Shown piece by piece: positions 1-7,998 of a DNA stretch of 64,000 nt. The stretch comes from Daejeonella lutea (GTDB taxonomy: Bacteria; Bacteroidota; Bacteroidia; Sphingobacteriales; Sphingobacteriaceae). The position numbers and the translations under genes are program-made. The notes under the pieces are model-generated. The model was not told the origin of the DNA, ran no database searches, and saw only the letters and a list, made by a program, of their open reading frames with translations. The stretch is from assembly GCF_900168015.1 (NCBI RefSeq), contig NZ_FUYR01000001.1, forward strand, positions 1,941,109 to 2,005,108, in the 5' to 3' direction. Within the stretch, counting starts at the first letter, position 1. The number at the start of each line of letters is the position of its first letter.

Positions 1-253
1 CATGTCCATGAATATCGATCAAGCCGGGTGTAATGTATTTGCCAACCGCATCGATAACAAGCTTACCCAGTTTAGGATCGATATTCTTCGCAACAGCGGC
101 AATCTTCCCGTCCTGAATTGCTACATCCATCACCTCATTGATGCCATTCCTGGGATCTATCAGATGCCCACCCTTCAGAATAATTGTATAGGACTGCGCG
201 TTCGAGACCAACTGAGAAACACTAAAGAAAATAAGAAGTAATAATTTTCGCAT
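1..253 (-). CDS. Secreted amidohydrolase, N-terminal part (cut by window edge)
   Basis: Only the first 84 residues lie in the window; the rest continues past base 1. The reverse strand opens with ATG at 253, a hydrophobic signal peptide (residues 1-19, ending SNAQ), then the fold start typical of the amidohydrolase superfamily: KGGHLIDPRNG near residue 28 and YITPGLIDIHGH ending at residue 84, where H82 and H84 form the metal-binding HxH pair. It lies 20 bp after the SelA-related PLP enzyme, the pairing known for the EF_0837/AHA_3915 amidohydrolase family and its PLP partner. Likely a periplasmic metallo-hydrolase acting on a cyclic amide or acylated amino acid; the substrate is unknown. An overlapping plus-strand frame (2-241) is only a shadow. 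Confidence 0.85.
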   Translation of the reverse strand, partial: MRKLLLLIFFSVSQLVSNAQSYTIILKGGHLIDPRNGINEVMDVAIQDGKIAAVAKNIDPKLGKLVIDAVGKYITPGLIDIHGH

Positions 254-273
254 GGTGATTAGGTTAATATTCG

Positions 274-1482
274 TTAAATGGATGCTTTTATAAGTTCCTC
301 TCTGATTCGTGACGCCACAATTTTTACTTGCTCAGGTTTAAGCATGTGGGCTGTTACATTTATGGTCCCGCGGGGCCCGTTCATCACTTCGATTGACGGT
401 GTACCCTCCCGTAAAACCTTTGCCAGATTGGTCAGCTTGATTTTGGTGCTGTCCCAGGAAATATTCAAGGTTGGGACTCGGTTAATAGCGGGCAGGGGTA
501 TTAGTTCTGCTTTCACGCTGCTCACTGAACGAGCGGCATTTGCTATTACCGCAATACGATCTTCCAGAACTTTCCATTCTTTATCCTGATCGTGTTTTAT
601 AAATTTCTCTAAGGCGATATACATCCCCAGGACTTCCTCCTTATTTACCTTCATTCCTCTGCCTAGGTTGTTGCCACGTGGTGGTGCACTCAACCGCGCT
701 GCTGCAATCAAATCCTTCTTGCCACTTAATATTCCTGCACTTTGTGGTCCCCGCATCAGTTTACCACCTGAGACACATACGAGGTCAAAACCCATATCAT
801 GAAATTTCCACAAATTTTCCTTTGGAGGAACATCGGCAGCCATATCAATCATCGTTGGAACGCCTGATTTTTTTGCTATTTGTAACCATTCATCATGTGA
901 TATTTTACCTTGGTCTGCCTGATAATTTACAAAATACATCATAGCCGTCCGCGCATTTATTGCATCTTCTGCCTGCTTGCGGCTTTCCACCCGCACCAAG
1001 GTCACGCCACAATTTGTTAAGGCATGAGAGTAACCATCGTCGTGGGCCTTCTGAACGATCACCTCCGTTTTCATTCCTGAGCCTTCTAACCTCGGGATCA
1101 TCGCTGCCTTTTTTGCATCATTACCACTTAAAACACCCGACATCCCTAACATAATAGCAGAAAACGCCCCCGAGGTCACAGTTGCTGATTCGGCATGAAG
1201 TAGAGAAGCAATTCTTGCTCCCACTTTGTCCTGAACCTCGTCAAGTGTACAAAACTCCTTCGCAGCTTGGTTTATAGTATCCAACACCTCATCATGCATC
1301 AGCGATCCGCTAAGTGCAGTAAAATATCCCGCCGCGTTTATAAACTTCCGGATGCCAAGTTCCGCTATTAAATCACGTTTAGGAAGCGGTGCCGAATAAG
1401 ATTCGAACGGAGTTAATACACCTGCGGTAGTTCCAGATAAAGGCACCAGTGTCAGGGCTTTTAAAATTTCTCTGCGTTTCAT
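274..1482 (-). CDS. SelA-related PLP-dependent enzyme with Tat-like signal
   Basis: 402 aa. Fold type I PLP enzyme of the SelA-related group (relatives: uncharacterised selA_rel proteins and the D-glucosaminate-6-phosphate ammonia-lyase DgaE). Visible features: PLP phosphate/ring region SATVTSGAF near residue 100, Asp213 in MIDMAAD expected to contact the pyridine nitrogen, and the Schiff-base lysine K241 in SGGKLMRGPQSAG. The N-terminus MKRREILKALTLVPL is twin-arginine-like and followed by a hydrophobic stretch, so the enzyme is predicted to be exported, unlike cytosolic selenium transferases. It sits in a minus-strand operon: 39 bp after the 430-aa exported protein and 20 bp before an amidohydrolase. 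Probable role is elimination or racemisation of an amino acid or sugar acid released by the amidohydrolase; the reaction cannot be named from sequence. Confidence 0.82.
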   Translation of the reverse strand: MKRREILKALTLVPLSGTTAGVLTPFESYSAPLPKRDLIAELGIRKFINAAGYFTALSGSLMHDEVLDTINQAAKEFCTLDEVQDKVGARIASLLHAESATVTSGAFSAIMLGMSGVLSGNDAKKAAMIPRLEGSGMKTEVIVQKAHDDGYSHALTNCGVTLVRVESRKQAEDAINARTAMMYFVNYQADQGKISHDEWLQIAKKSGVPTMIDMAADVPPKENLWKFHDMGFDLVCVSGGKLMRGPQSAGILSGKKDLIAAARLSAPPRGNNLGRGMKVNKEEVLGMYIALEKFIKHDQDKEWKVLEDRIAVIANAARSVSSVKAELIPLPAINRVPTLNISWDSTKIKLTNLAKVLREGTPSIEVMNGPRGTINVTAHMLKPEQVKIVASRIREELIKASI

Positions 1483-1521
1483 AATTTCAATATCATAACC
1501 GATGATTAAAATGAGATTACA

Positions 1522-2814
1522 TTAATCCAGACGCTTTCCATCTTTGTCCCACCCTTTCGCAAAGTAATGGGACCCCGGGGGCGATTTATAATTTACCGCA
1601 GCTAATTCAGGGGTTTTTACCTCTTTACTTCCTTGTAATTTCGATTCTAAAATGAAGTCGAGCATGCCGCTGGTTAGCATGGTTCTTTCCACAGGATAGG
1701 GAGACTTTCCTGTTTGAAACATAATTTCAATATTTTTAACTAAGCACCCAAAATGATGGTGAGGTCTGCCTGACTGTAGTTTCATCAAGGTAGAAAATGG
1801 TTCAGCCTGGCCTTCGATGTCAACTGCTACTGTAAAATCCTCAACCAGTCCTGTCATTAAAAAAGCTGCAGCCTGAAGGCCGTCATTATAATTGACTATG
1901 AATACTGCTGGATTTTTAACTAATTGCTTTAGTTCTCCAGGCTTTTTTGTAGCACTTCTTGAAAGTGCTACATCAAATAATTTTTTTGCCTGTAAATTTT
2001 CATCGAGGAAGTTCCAGCAATCATTATTTTCCAAACATTGCACAGATCTAATCCCTGTCTCGCCTCCTTTTCGACGCTCTGTAATTGCTTGCATTGCTTC
2101 CAGCAAATGGAATCCGTACACATCCAACCCACTGTAGGAAAGAGCAACTGCGTAAGACTGCTTAAGCCCGTATGGAGAATCAATTGCAGGAATTCTCCAG
2201 GCTACCGGAACAGATGACCCTGCCAGCATTGGGAATTTGAGTTCCCTGGATATTTCAACTATTCGCTTCGCCTGCCGCCAGCTCCATGATAGGTGTTTAT
2301 CGTTAAATACAGGAACGGATTTATTATACTGTCGGAAAACGTCGGTTATTTTAAGAAACATTTCAAATCGCGGGTAAAGCTTTTGACCCTTTTCATTTGA
2401 GGGATACGTACCATGTTCTCCGATGAGCAATACCCCGTCAACAGCTAGTTTATCACCGCCCAATGTCAAAGCATCCACTACCGTCCTGAAGATCGGTACA
2501 TTATATTTTGCTGCAATTTTACGGCTAATGTCATTTGCTGGTACCTGCTCGGTGAAAAGAGAAATAATTTTAGAGCGGGGATAAGGCGGTTGGTCGTCCT
2601 GATTAAATCCCTCAAGATATTTACCCACTATAACGTCGGCGTGAGAACCAAGACGATATTCGGTAACTATGGCTGCAATTCTTTTAGGGGCGTTTTGCGA
2701 AGATTTGATAAATTTCTCTACTGACTCAGATTCGAATTTTCCCGCCTCGGATGCCAGACTCGTGGTGGCCAGGGGCAAGACCGAAATGTACCTAAGCAGA
2801 TCTCTGCGATTCAT
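1522..2814 (-). CDS. Conserved exported protein of unknown function
   Basis: 430 aa, first gene of the minus-strand trio. N-terminus MNRRDLLRYISVLPLATTS is a twin-arginine-like signal. The mature part has Rossmann-like alternation early on (RIAAIVTEYRLGSHADVIVGK, about residues 45-65) but no clear NAD glycine motif. Stretches that look strongly conserved in character are VDGVLLIGEHGTYP (about 125-140), VPVFNDKHLSWSWRQA (about 167-183), MLAGSSVPVAWR (about 195-206) and ERRKGGETGIRSVQ (about 245-260). I recall similar long proteins in Planctomycetes and Bacteroidetes, all without assigned function. Its operon with a PLP enzyme and an amidohydrolase suggests a shared extracytoplasmic catabolic pathway. 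ATG start at 2814 is the only one that supplies the signal. Confidence 0.75.
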   Translation of the reverse strand: MNRRDLLRYISVLPLATTSLASEAGKFESESVEKFIKSSQNAPKRIAAIVTEYRLGSHADVIVGKYLEGFNQDDQPPYPRSKIISLFTEQVPANDISRKIAAKYNVPIFRTVVDALTLGGDKLAVDGVLLIGEHGTYPSNEKGQKLYPRFEMFLKITDVFRQYNKSVPVFNDKHLSWSWRQAKRIVEISRELKFPMLAGSSVPVAWRIPAIDSPYGLKQSYAVALSYSGLDVYGFHLLEAMQAITERRKGGETGIRSVQCLENNDCWNFLDENLQAKKLFDVALSRSATKKPGELKQLVKNPAVFIVNYNDGLQAAAFLMTGLVEDFTVAVDIEGQAEPFSTLMKLQSGRPHHHFGCLVKNIEIMFQTGKSPYPVERTMLTSGMLDFILESKLQGSKEVKTPELAAVNYKSPPGSHYFAKGWDKDGKRLD

Positions 2815-2967
2815 AAAATATTTGCTTTTTATGAAATGTAAATTAGAACTAATTTCTCATTTATACCAGATGCAAAACCTTAATCGCAACCTATGCAATG
2901 TAACAAAGAGGAAGTAGTAGTGCATTAACCCACATTGGTATTAGATATGTCATCTTAGACACGTCGT

Positions 2968-2997
2968 TCGGTATGTGAAATTAAATCCGTACCTTTG
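2968..2997 (+). promoter_or_regulatory. Bacteroidetes-type promoter for DEAD-box helicase
   Basis: TACCTTTG at 2990-2997 fits the Bacteroidetes -7 consensus TAnnTTTG. TCG at 2968-2970 sits exactly 19 nt upstream, one mismatch from the -33 TTG. Transcription would begin about 3003, giving a leader of about 35 nt before the helicase ATG at 3039. Confidence 0.6.
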
Positions 2998-3038
2998 CGG
3001 CGCTTTCAGCAATAAGGCTGATAGCTTTAAATATTATC

Positions 3039-4907
3039 ATGAACCCATTTAGTACCTTGGGTATCCGTCATGATATTGTTAATGCCATAACTGAACTGGG
3101 ATTCGAAAATCCCACACCAATCCAGGAACAATCTATCCCGGTATTACTTTCAGGCAGCAACGATTTTGTCGGATTAGCTCAAACAGGAACCGGTAAAACG
3201 GCTGCTTTTGGCCTGCCCCTTTTAGAATTACTGGACTTTGAAGAAAATTATCCACAAGCGCTGATCTTATGCCCAACGCGTGAACTGTGTTTACAGATCA
3301 CAAGTGACCTTAAGAACTACTCCAAAAACATGAAAAACGTTAACGTTGTTGCTGTTTATGGAGGTGCAAACATTTCAGATCAGTTACGCCAGATCAAACG
3401 CGGCGTACAGATCGTAGTAGCTACGCCAGGCCGTATGCTTGACATCATCAATCGTAAAGCGATTGATTTTACTCAAGTTCAATATGTTGTTCTGGACGAA
3501 GCTGATGAAATGCTGAACATGGGCTTCCAGGAAGACATTGACAGTATTTTATCGACTACCCCTGACGATAAAAAAACATGGCTTTTCTCGGCTACCATGC
3601 CAAGCGAAGTTCGTCGTATTGCAAAAAAATACATGACAGACCCCTTCGAATTGACAATGGGTACCAAAAACACTGGTAACGTCAATATCGAACATGAATA
3701 CTATATCGTGAAAGCGCGCGATAAGTATGCTGCATTTAAACGAATTGTAGATTTCAATCCTGAGATTTTCGGAATTGTTTTCTGTCGTACGAAGATCGAA
3801 ACGCAGGAAATAGCCGAATCTTTAATGAAGGACGGTTACAACGCAGACGCACTGCATGGTGACCTGTCACAACAACAACGCGATAAAGTAATGAAACGCT
3901 ACCGTGACCGCAGTCTACAATTATTGATTGCTACGGATGTTGCTGCACGCGGAATTGATGTTAACGACGTAACACACGTAATCAACTACTCACTACCGGA
4001 TGAGATTGAAAATTATACCCACCGTAGTGGCCGTACAGGTCGTGCAGGAAAAACAGGTATTTCGATCGCAATTATCAATTCTAAGGAATTAGGAAAAATC
4101 CGTCACATTGAGCGTACCATTGGAAAGCAGTTTACGAAGGCTGAAATTCCAAGCGGCTTTGATGTCTGCGAAAAGCAATTATTTGCTTTGATCCATAAAG
4201 TTCATAATGTGGAAGTAAATGAGGCTCAGATCGAGCAATACATTCCACGTATTATGGACGAGTTCAAGGATTTAGACAAAGAGCAGATCATAAAAAGATT
4301 CGCATCTCTCGAATTCAACAGTTTCCTTGAATATTATTCAAAGGCGCCTGACCTAAACATCTCAGGAGATGATCGTGGATTTGAACGTGAGCGCGGTGAA
4401 CGCGGCGACCGTCCGGATCGTGGCGCCAGATCAAGTGCAGGATATACCCGTTTGTTTATGAACTTAGGTTCTGTAGATGATTTCACCCGTGGCGACATGC
4501 TTGGATTTATTTGCAACAACACAAAGATCAGCGGAAAAAGTGTTGGAAAAATCGACCTGAAAGGTGTATTCACCTTCTTCGAGGTTGAAGACTCTGAGGT
4601 TAATAAAGTTATTGAAGGATTCAAGTCGGTTGATTTCCAGGGCAGAAGTGTCCGGATAGAAATGGCAGGTGATCGTGATGCAGGTAGCGAGCGTGGTGGA
4701 GCTGGTGGAGGATATCGCGGTAATTCCCCACGTCGTGAAGGCGGAGGAGGATACCGTGGTGGAAACAGCGGTGGTGGCGGACGTCGTGAAGGTGCAAGCG
4801 GCGGTGGCGGTTTCCGTGATTTTTCGGGAAAACGTCGTGAAGATCGTGGTGGAAGCGGTTCCGGCGGGGGTCGTCGCGAAGGCGGAGACAGACGCAGACG
4901 CATCTAG
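3039..4907 (+). CDS. DEAD-box RNA helicase with DbpA-like RNA-binding domain and Gly/Arg tail
   Basis: 622 aa, ATP-dependent RNA helicase of the DeaD/CsdA type, expected to act in ribosome assembly and RNA remodelling at low temperature. All motifs are present: Q motif (GFENPTPIQEQ, 21-31), Walker A AQTGTGKT (47-54), PTREL, DEAD (153-156), SAT (184-186) and motif VI HRSGRTGRAG (about 327-336). Residues about 450-530 resemble the DbpA RNA-binding fold (YTRLFMNLG to VRIEMAG). From about 535 to the end the protein is disordered, made of GGGGYRGG/GGRREG repeats ending GGDRRRRI. It is a single-gene unit with its own promoter and a strong terminator 15 bp after the stop. Start ATG at 3039 gives the standard N-terminus. 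Similar Gly/Arg tail character occurs in S3 of this window. Confidence 0.95.
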   Translation: MNPFSTLGIRHDIVNAITELGFENPTPIQEQSIPVLLSGSNDFVGLAQTGTGKTAAFGLPLLELLDFEENYPQALILCPTRELCLQITSDLKNYSKNMKNVNVVAVYGGANISDQLRQIKRGVQIVVATPGRMLDIINRKAIDFTQVQYVVLDEADEMLNMGFQEDIDSILSTTPDDKKTWLFSATMPSEVRRIAKKYMTDPFELTMGTKNTGNVNIEHEYYIVKARDKYAAFKRIVDFNPEIFGIVFCRTKIETQEIAESLMKDGYNADALHGDLSQQQRDKVMKRYRDRSLQLLIATDVAARGIDVNDVTHVINYSLPDEIENYTHRSGRTGRAGKTGISIAIINSKELGKIRHIERTIGKQFTKAEIPSGFDVCEKQLFALIHKVHNVEVNEAQIEQYIPRIMDEFKDLDKEQIIKRFASLEFNSFLEYYSKAPDLNISGDDRGFERERGERGDRPDRGARSSAGYTRLFMNLGSVDDFTRGDMLGFICNNTKISGKSVGKIDLKGVFTFFEVEDSEVNKVIEGFKSVDFQGRSVRIEMAGDRDAGSERGGAGGGYRGNSPRREGGGGYRGGNSGGGGRREGASGGGGFRDFSGKRREDRGGSGSGGGRREGGDRRRRI

Positions 4908-4921
4908 TTATAACAGAACAT

Positions 4922-4953
4922 AAAAAAGCCGCCAAATATTTGGCGGCTTTTTT
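4922..4953 (+). terminator. Rho-independent terminator after DEAD-box helicase
   Basis: A 32-nt perfect palindrome with stem GCCGCCAAATATTTGGCGGC flanked by six A on the left and six T on the right. It lies 15 bp after the helicase stop and could work in both directions. Confidence 0.93.
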
Positions 4954-4975
4954 CTTTTTGAAGAATTAAAGGTTT

Positions 4976-5069
4976 TAAGCTGTCAGTTATCAGGCTTACC
5001 GGAAACTAAATGATAGAATCAAATCTATCCGATTAAACTGACAGCTGATAACTGTTACCTGATAACTTT
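4976..5069. repeat. Heptad inverted-repeat element (GTTATCA type)
   Basis: Left arm about 4980-5000 (GCTGTCA, GTTATCA heptads) and right arm about 5037-5065 (CTGACAG, CTGATAA, CTGTTAC, CTGATAA) are approximate reverse complements, separated by about 36 nt. It lies between the convergent helicase and the 106-aa gene. Same architecture as the other 7-nt-period elements of this window. Confidence 0.7.
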
Positions 5070-5390
5070 CTAAGCTTCGTCCATATAGACACGGGTACCC
5101 TGGCCGTCAGTGTAATAACTTCTCTTATACATGTCGGTAAAAACATCTTCTCCGTTCGGCCCCTTCATATCTGGCATTAAACGGTCTTTGACATTATCTA
5201 CAAACTGACTGATCTTATCTGTCCAGCCTTTATTTGATTCAGCAAATTCATTGAACTTATCCGTCCACCCCTTACTTGCATCCGTCAGATCATCAAGCAA
5301 AGTAGATCCATCTGCTTTTTTGTGTGTTAATACTTTATAGGCGACTCCTGCCACAGCGGCAATTCCTAATATCGTGGTCATCTTTTTCAT
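5070..5390 (-). CDS. Small membrane-anchored protein of unknown function
   Basis: 106 aa. N-terminal hydrophobic segment (TTILGIAAVAGVAYKVL, about residues 4-20) followed by a basic stretch THKKADG, then a polar helical region in which KGWTDK occurs twice (about residues 40-45 and 54-59), each followed by a short hydrophobic turn (FNEF, ISQF). The tail is acidic with several Tyr. The design recalls YtxH-like stress proteins (single N-terminal anchor, amphipathic helix), but I see no diagnostic motif and do not assign it. ATG at 5390. It stands alone between a heptad element and a 135-bp gap before gpsA. Confidence 0.72.
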   Translation of the reverse strand: MKKMTTILGIAAVAGVAYKVLTHKKADGSTLLDDLTDASKGWTDKFNEFAESNKGWTDKISQFVDNVKDRLMPDMKGPNGEDVFTDMYKRSYYTDGQGTRVYMDEA

Positions 5391-5525
5391 AGCTATTTCT
5401 TTTTCTTTATCAACACTACATTGGTTCTGAAGGTTTTAAAAAAAGAAAAATGTTCTTTGACGAAAAAATAATGACCCGGGCGCAAGAATCCTGTTAAGAA
5501 TGATAGTAATTCTTTATAGACTTAA

Positions 5526-6524
5526 TTAAGTCAGCTGTTCTGAAAGTAATTTCATTTCTATTTGAGGGGAATGCCCCTCGTATAAAATTGCATAAACAGC
5601 CCGGCAGATAGGAATATTAACCTTATATGTTTTATTGATCTGATGAAGACAAAATACAGCATAAAATCCTTCGGCAACCATATTCATCTCAAGTTGGGCT
5701 GACTTGACTGTATATCCTTTTCCAACCATATTTCCAAAAGTTCGGTTACGACTAAATTGAGAATACGCTGTAACCATTAGGTCACCCAGATATGCCGACT
5801 CTTTTATGTCCCGGTCTATTGGGTGGACTGCTCGCACGAAAGCTTCTATTTCCCGGATCGCATTTGAAATGAGTACCGCCTGAAAATTGTCACCATATCC
5901 CACCCCATGACAAATCCCGCTGGCAATTGCATAAATATTTTTTAGTACCGCCGCATATTCTGTTCCGTAGATATCATCAGAAACATTAGTCTTGATATAG
6001 CGGGTATTGAGCATCGCTGCAAAAGAATTGGCCAGTTGCAAATCCTGTGAAGCAATTGTCAAGTAGGATAATTTCTCAAGGGCAACCTCCTCTGCATGAC
6101 AAGGACCGCTTATTACAACGATATCATCAAATGGGATGTCATAATTCCTGTTCATAAACTCCCCAATAATCAGGTTATCGTCAGGCACAATTCCTTTTAT
6201 CGCTGAAATTATCTTCTTCCCTTTTAAGTCAGCTGACGTAATATCCTTCAATGCCTCTTTTAAAAACGCTGCTGGCACGTTCAGAAGAACCATATTGCAG
6301 TGCGAGATAACTTCTTTTAGATCACTGCTTAAGTGCTCGTTAGGGAGTCTTGTTTCAACGGAGCTGAGGTAATGTGGATTATGGTTATACTTTTTAATAT
6401 GCTCAATTGCCTCAGTATTTCGCATCCACCAATACACATCTTTCGCTGCAAGATTATCACTCAATATCTTAACTATAGCTGTAGCCCAACTTCCTCCACC
6501 AACAACTGCTATACTGTTTTTCAT
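5526..6524 (-). CDS. gpsA: NAD(P)H-dependent glycerol-3-phosphate dehydrogenase
   Basis: 332 aa from the ATG at 6524; makes sn-glycerol-3-phosphate from dihydroxyacetone phosphate for phospholipid synthesis in the cytosol. The Rossmann motif VVGGGSWATA is at residues 7-16, the conserved ISGPCHAEEVA near 140 and the active-site region TEYAAVLKNIYAIASG near 190 with the catalytic lysine. C-terminal helical domain includes AYLGDLMVTAYSQFSRNR, the family's GDL/SRNR signature. The open frame extends upstream to 6542 (MFKYIL), but that would overlap the terminator of the preceding efflux genes and put extra residues before the Rossmann strand, so the internal Met is preferred. Length fits the family. 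Confidence 0.93.
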   Translation of the reverse strand: MKNSIAVVGGGSWATAIVKILSDNLAAKDVYWWMRNTEAIEHIKKYNHNPHYLSSVETRLPNEHLSSDLKEVISHCNMVLLNVPAAFLKEALKDITSADLKGKKIISAIKGIVPDDNLIIGEFMNRNYDIPFDDIVVISGPCHAEEVALEKLSYLTIASQDLQLANSFAAMLNTRYIKTNVSDDIYGTEYAAVLKNIYAIASGICHGVGYGDNFQAVLISNAIREIEAFVRAVHPIDRDIKESAYLGDLMVTAYSQFSRNRTFGNMVGKGYTVKSAQLEMNMVAEGFYAVFCLHQINKTYKVNIPICRAVYAILYEGHSPQIEMKLLSEQLT

Positions 6525-6540
6525 CAATATATATTTAAAC

Positions 6541-6579
6541 AAAAAATCCCTCCCTGAATGATAATCTTTCAGGGAGGGA
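6541..6579 (-). terminator. Terminator after the TolC-HlyD efflux genes
   Basis: Stem TCCCTCCCTGAA / TTCAGGGAGGGA with an 8-9 nt loop at 6547-6579; on the minus strand it is followed by a T run (6541-6546). It lies 22 bp after the HlyD stop and separates the efflux pair from gpsA. Confidence 0.88.
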
Positions 6580-6601
6580 CAAGTTAGTGAATTCTTAGAA
6601 A

Positions 6602-7966
6602 TTACTTCTTAGCGTCGCTTGCAAAAAGCTTTTCTTTATCTACTTTTTCAACCATCGAACCGTCTTTAAGGCCCTTAGAAATAGCCGTGAACGGTCCGGA
6701 AACAATTTCTTCATTACCTTTTAGCCCACTTTTAATTAGAATATAAGTATCATCCTGAATGCCTGTAGTAACCTGTACCTGTTTTACTTTGCCGCCGCTA
6801 TAAACGAACACATATTCTTTAACAGGCTCAGCATCCTTTTTCTTTTCTTTTTCAGCATTAGCTGATGCGGGGGCTCCACCGTTACCATCCGCTTTGGCGT
6901 CTTTTTTCTCTTCGCGGGTAGTAACTGATTGAATCGGCACTGCAAGACCTTTAAATTCTTCCGTTTGAATATCAACCGTGGCAGATAAACCCGGACGGAA
7001 CGGAGATGGGTTCGCGCTATTCGTACGAATAAGCTTTTGATATGAATCTTGGAGTATTCTAACTTTAACTGTAAAGTTTGTAACCTGATCAGTAGAAGTT
7101 CCTACCACATTAGATGAACTTGCAATCTCAGTAACTTCACCCTTAAATTTCTGGTTCTGGAATGCATCGACTTCAATTTCAGCCACATCGCCTACTGATA
7201 CGCGATTGATATCACTTTCGTTGACATCTACACTTACTTCCATAGAGCTCAGGTTCGAGATTCTCATAATTTCTGTACCAGCCATCTGTGACGTCCCCAG
7301 GATCCTGTCTCCAAGTTCAACCGACAACTTCGAAATCACGCCATCTGTAGGTGCGTAAATTGTTGTTTTCGCTAAATTAGCTCCAGCTTCCTTTACGACC
7401 GCATTTGATTGCTCTACTCCAAACCTGGATCCAACTACATTTTGACGAACAGCTTCCAGATTAGCCCGCGCTCCTTCGTATTCCGCTTTCACGGCATCAA
7501 ATTCAGCAGCAGAAACCACTTTCTTAGAAAACAGCTCCTGATTTCTTTTATATTTCGCAGCAGTATTAGCAAAGTTTGCCTCAGCTTGTTTTAAAGATTG
7601 CTGAGAGCCTGCCAATGCAGCCCGCTGGCTGTTCAACGAAGCTACGGCACGGTCATAGCCGGATTGAAGTACATCAGGACGAACCTTGCATAAAAGCTGG
7701 CCACGCTTGACCACATCACCTTCTTTCACGTGAAGCTCTACAACCTCACCAGACACTTCTGCACTTAATTTTACCTCAACTTCCGGTTGCACTTTTCCGC
7801 TTGCAGAAACTGTTTCTACAATTGATCTTGAAGTTGCCTTTTCGACTGCAACTTGTACAGTGTCGCTTTTGCCAAACCAGCCGAGTTTACTACCGGCAAC
7901 AGCTATAACTAAAAGCACACCTGCTCCAATGAGCACATATTTTAACGTATTGTTTTTCTTTGCCAT
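6602..7966 (-). CDS. HlyD/MacA-type periplasmic adaptor subunit
   Basis: 454 aa membrane-fusion protein linking an inner-membrane transporter to TolC. N-terminal membrane anchor (YVLIGAGVLLVIAVAGS, about residues 10-26), split biotinyl-lipoyl halves (VEVKLSAEVSGEVVELHVKEGDVV near 63 and TIYAPTDGVISKL near 205), an Ala/Gln-rich alpha-helical hairpin between them (about 105-195), a beta-barrel domain, and a Lys/Asp/Ala-rich linker (EEKKDAKADGNG... about 358-385) before the membrane-proximal domain. Transcribed 32 bp after the TolC gene. The permease or ATPase (MacB-like) expected third in such operons is not next to it; a terminator follows directly. Confidence 0.9.
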   Translation of the reverse strand: MAKKNNTLKYVLIGAGVLLVIAVAGSKLGWFGKSDTVQVAVEKATSRSIVETVSASGKVQPEVEVKLSAEVSGEVVELHVKEGDVVKRGQLLCKVRPDVLQSGYDRAVASLNSQRAALAGSQQSLKQAEANFANTAAKYKRNQELFSKKVVSAAEFDAVKAEYEGARANLEAVRQNVVGSRFGVEQSNAVVKEAGANLAKTTIYAPTDGVISKLSVELGDRILGTSQMAGTEIMRISNLSSMEVSVDVNESDINRVSVGDVAEIEVDAFQNQKFKGEVTEIASSSNVVGTSTDQVTNFTVKVRILQDSYQKLIRTNSANPSPFRPGLSATVDIQTEEFKGLAVPIQSVTTREEKKDAKADGNGGAPASANAEKEKKKDAEPVKEYVFVYSGGKVKQVQVTTGIQDDTYILIKSGLKGNEEIVSGPFTAISKGLKDGSMVEKVDKEKLFASDAKK

Positions 7967-7998
7967 GTTTGTTTTATAAAGGGGAAAGTCTTTTAGAG

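Noticed and set aside
4334..4935. Long minus- and plus-strand frames over the end of the helicase gene
   Set aside because: They are Pro/Arg-, His- or Val-rich shadows of the GGGYRGG/GGRREG-coding region and have no domain character.
6525..6542. Upstream start for gpsA (MFKYIL)
   Set aside because: It would begin within the terminator of the efflux operon and adds residues before the Rossmann strand.
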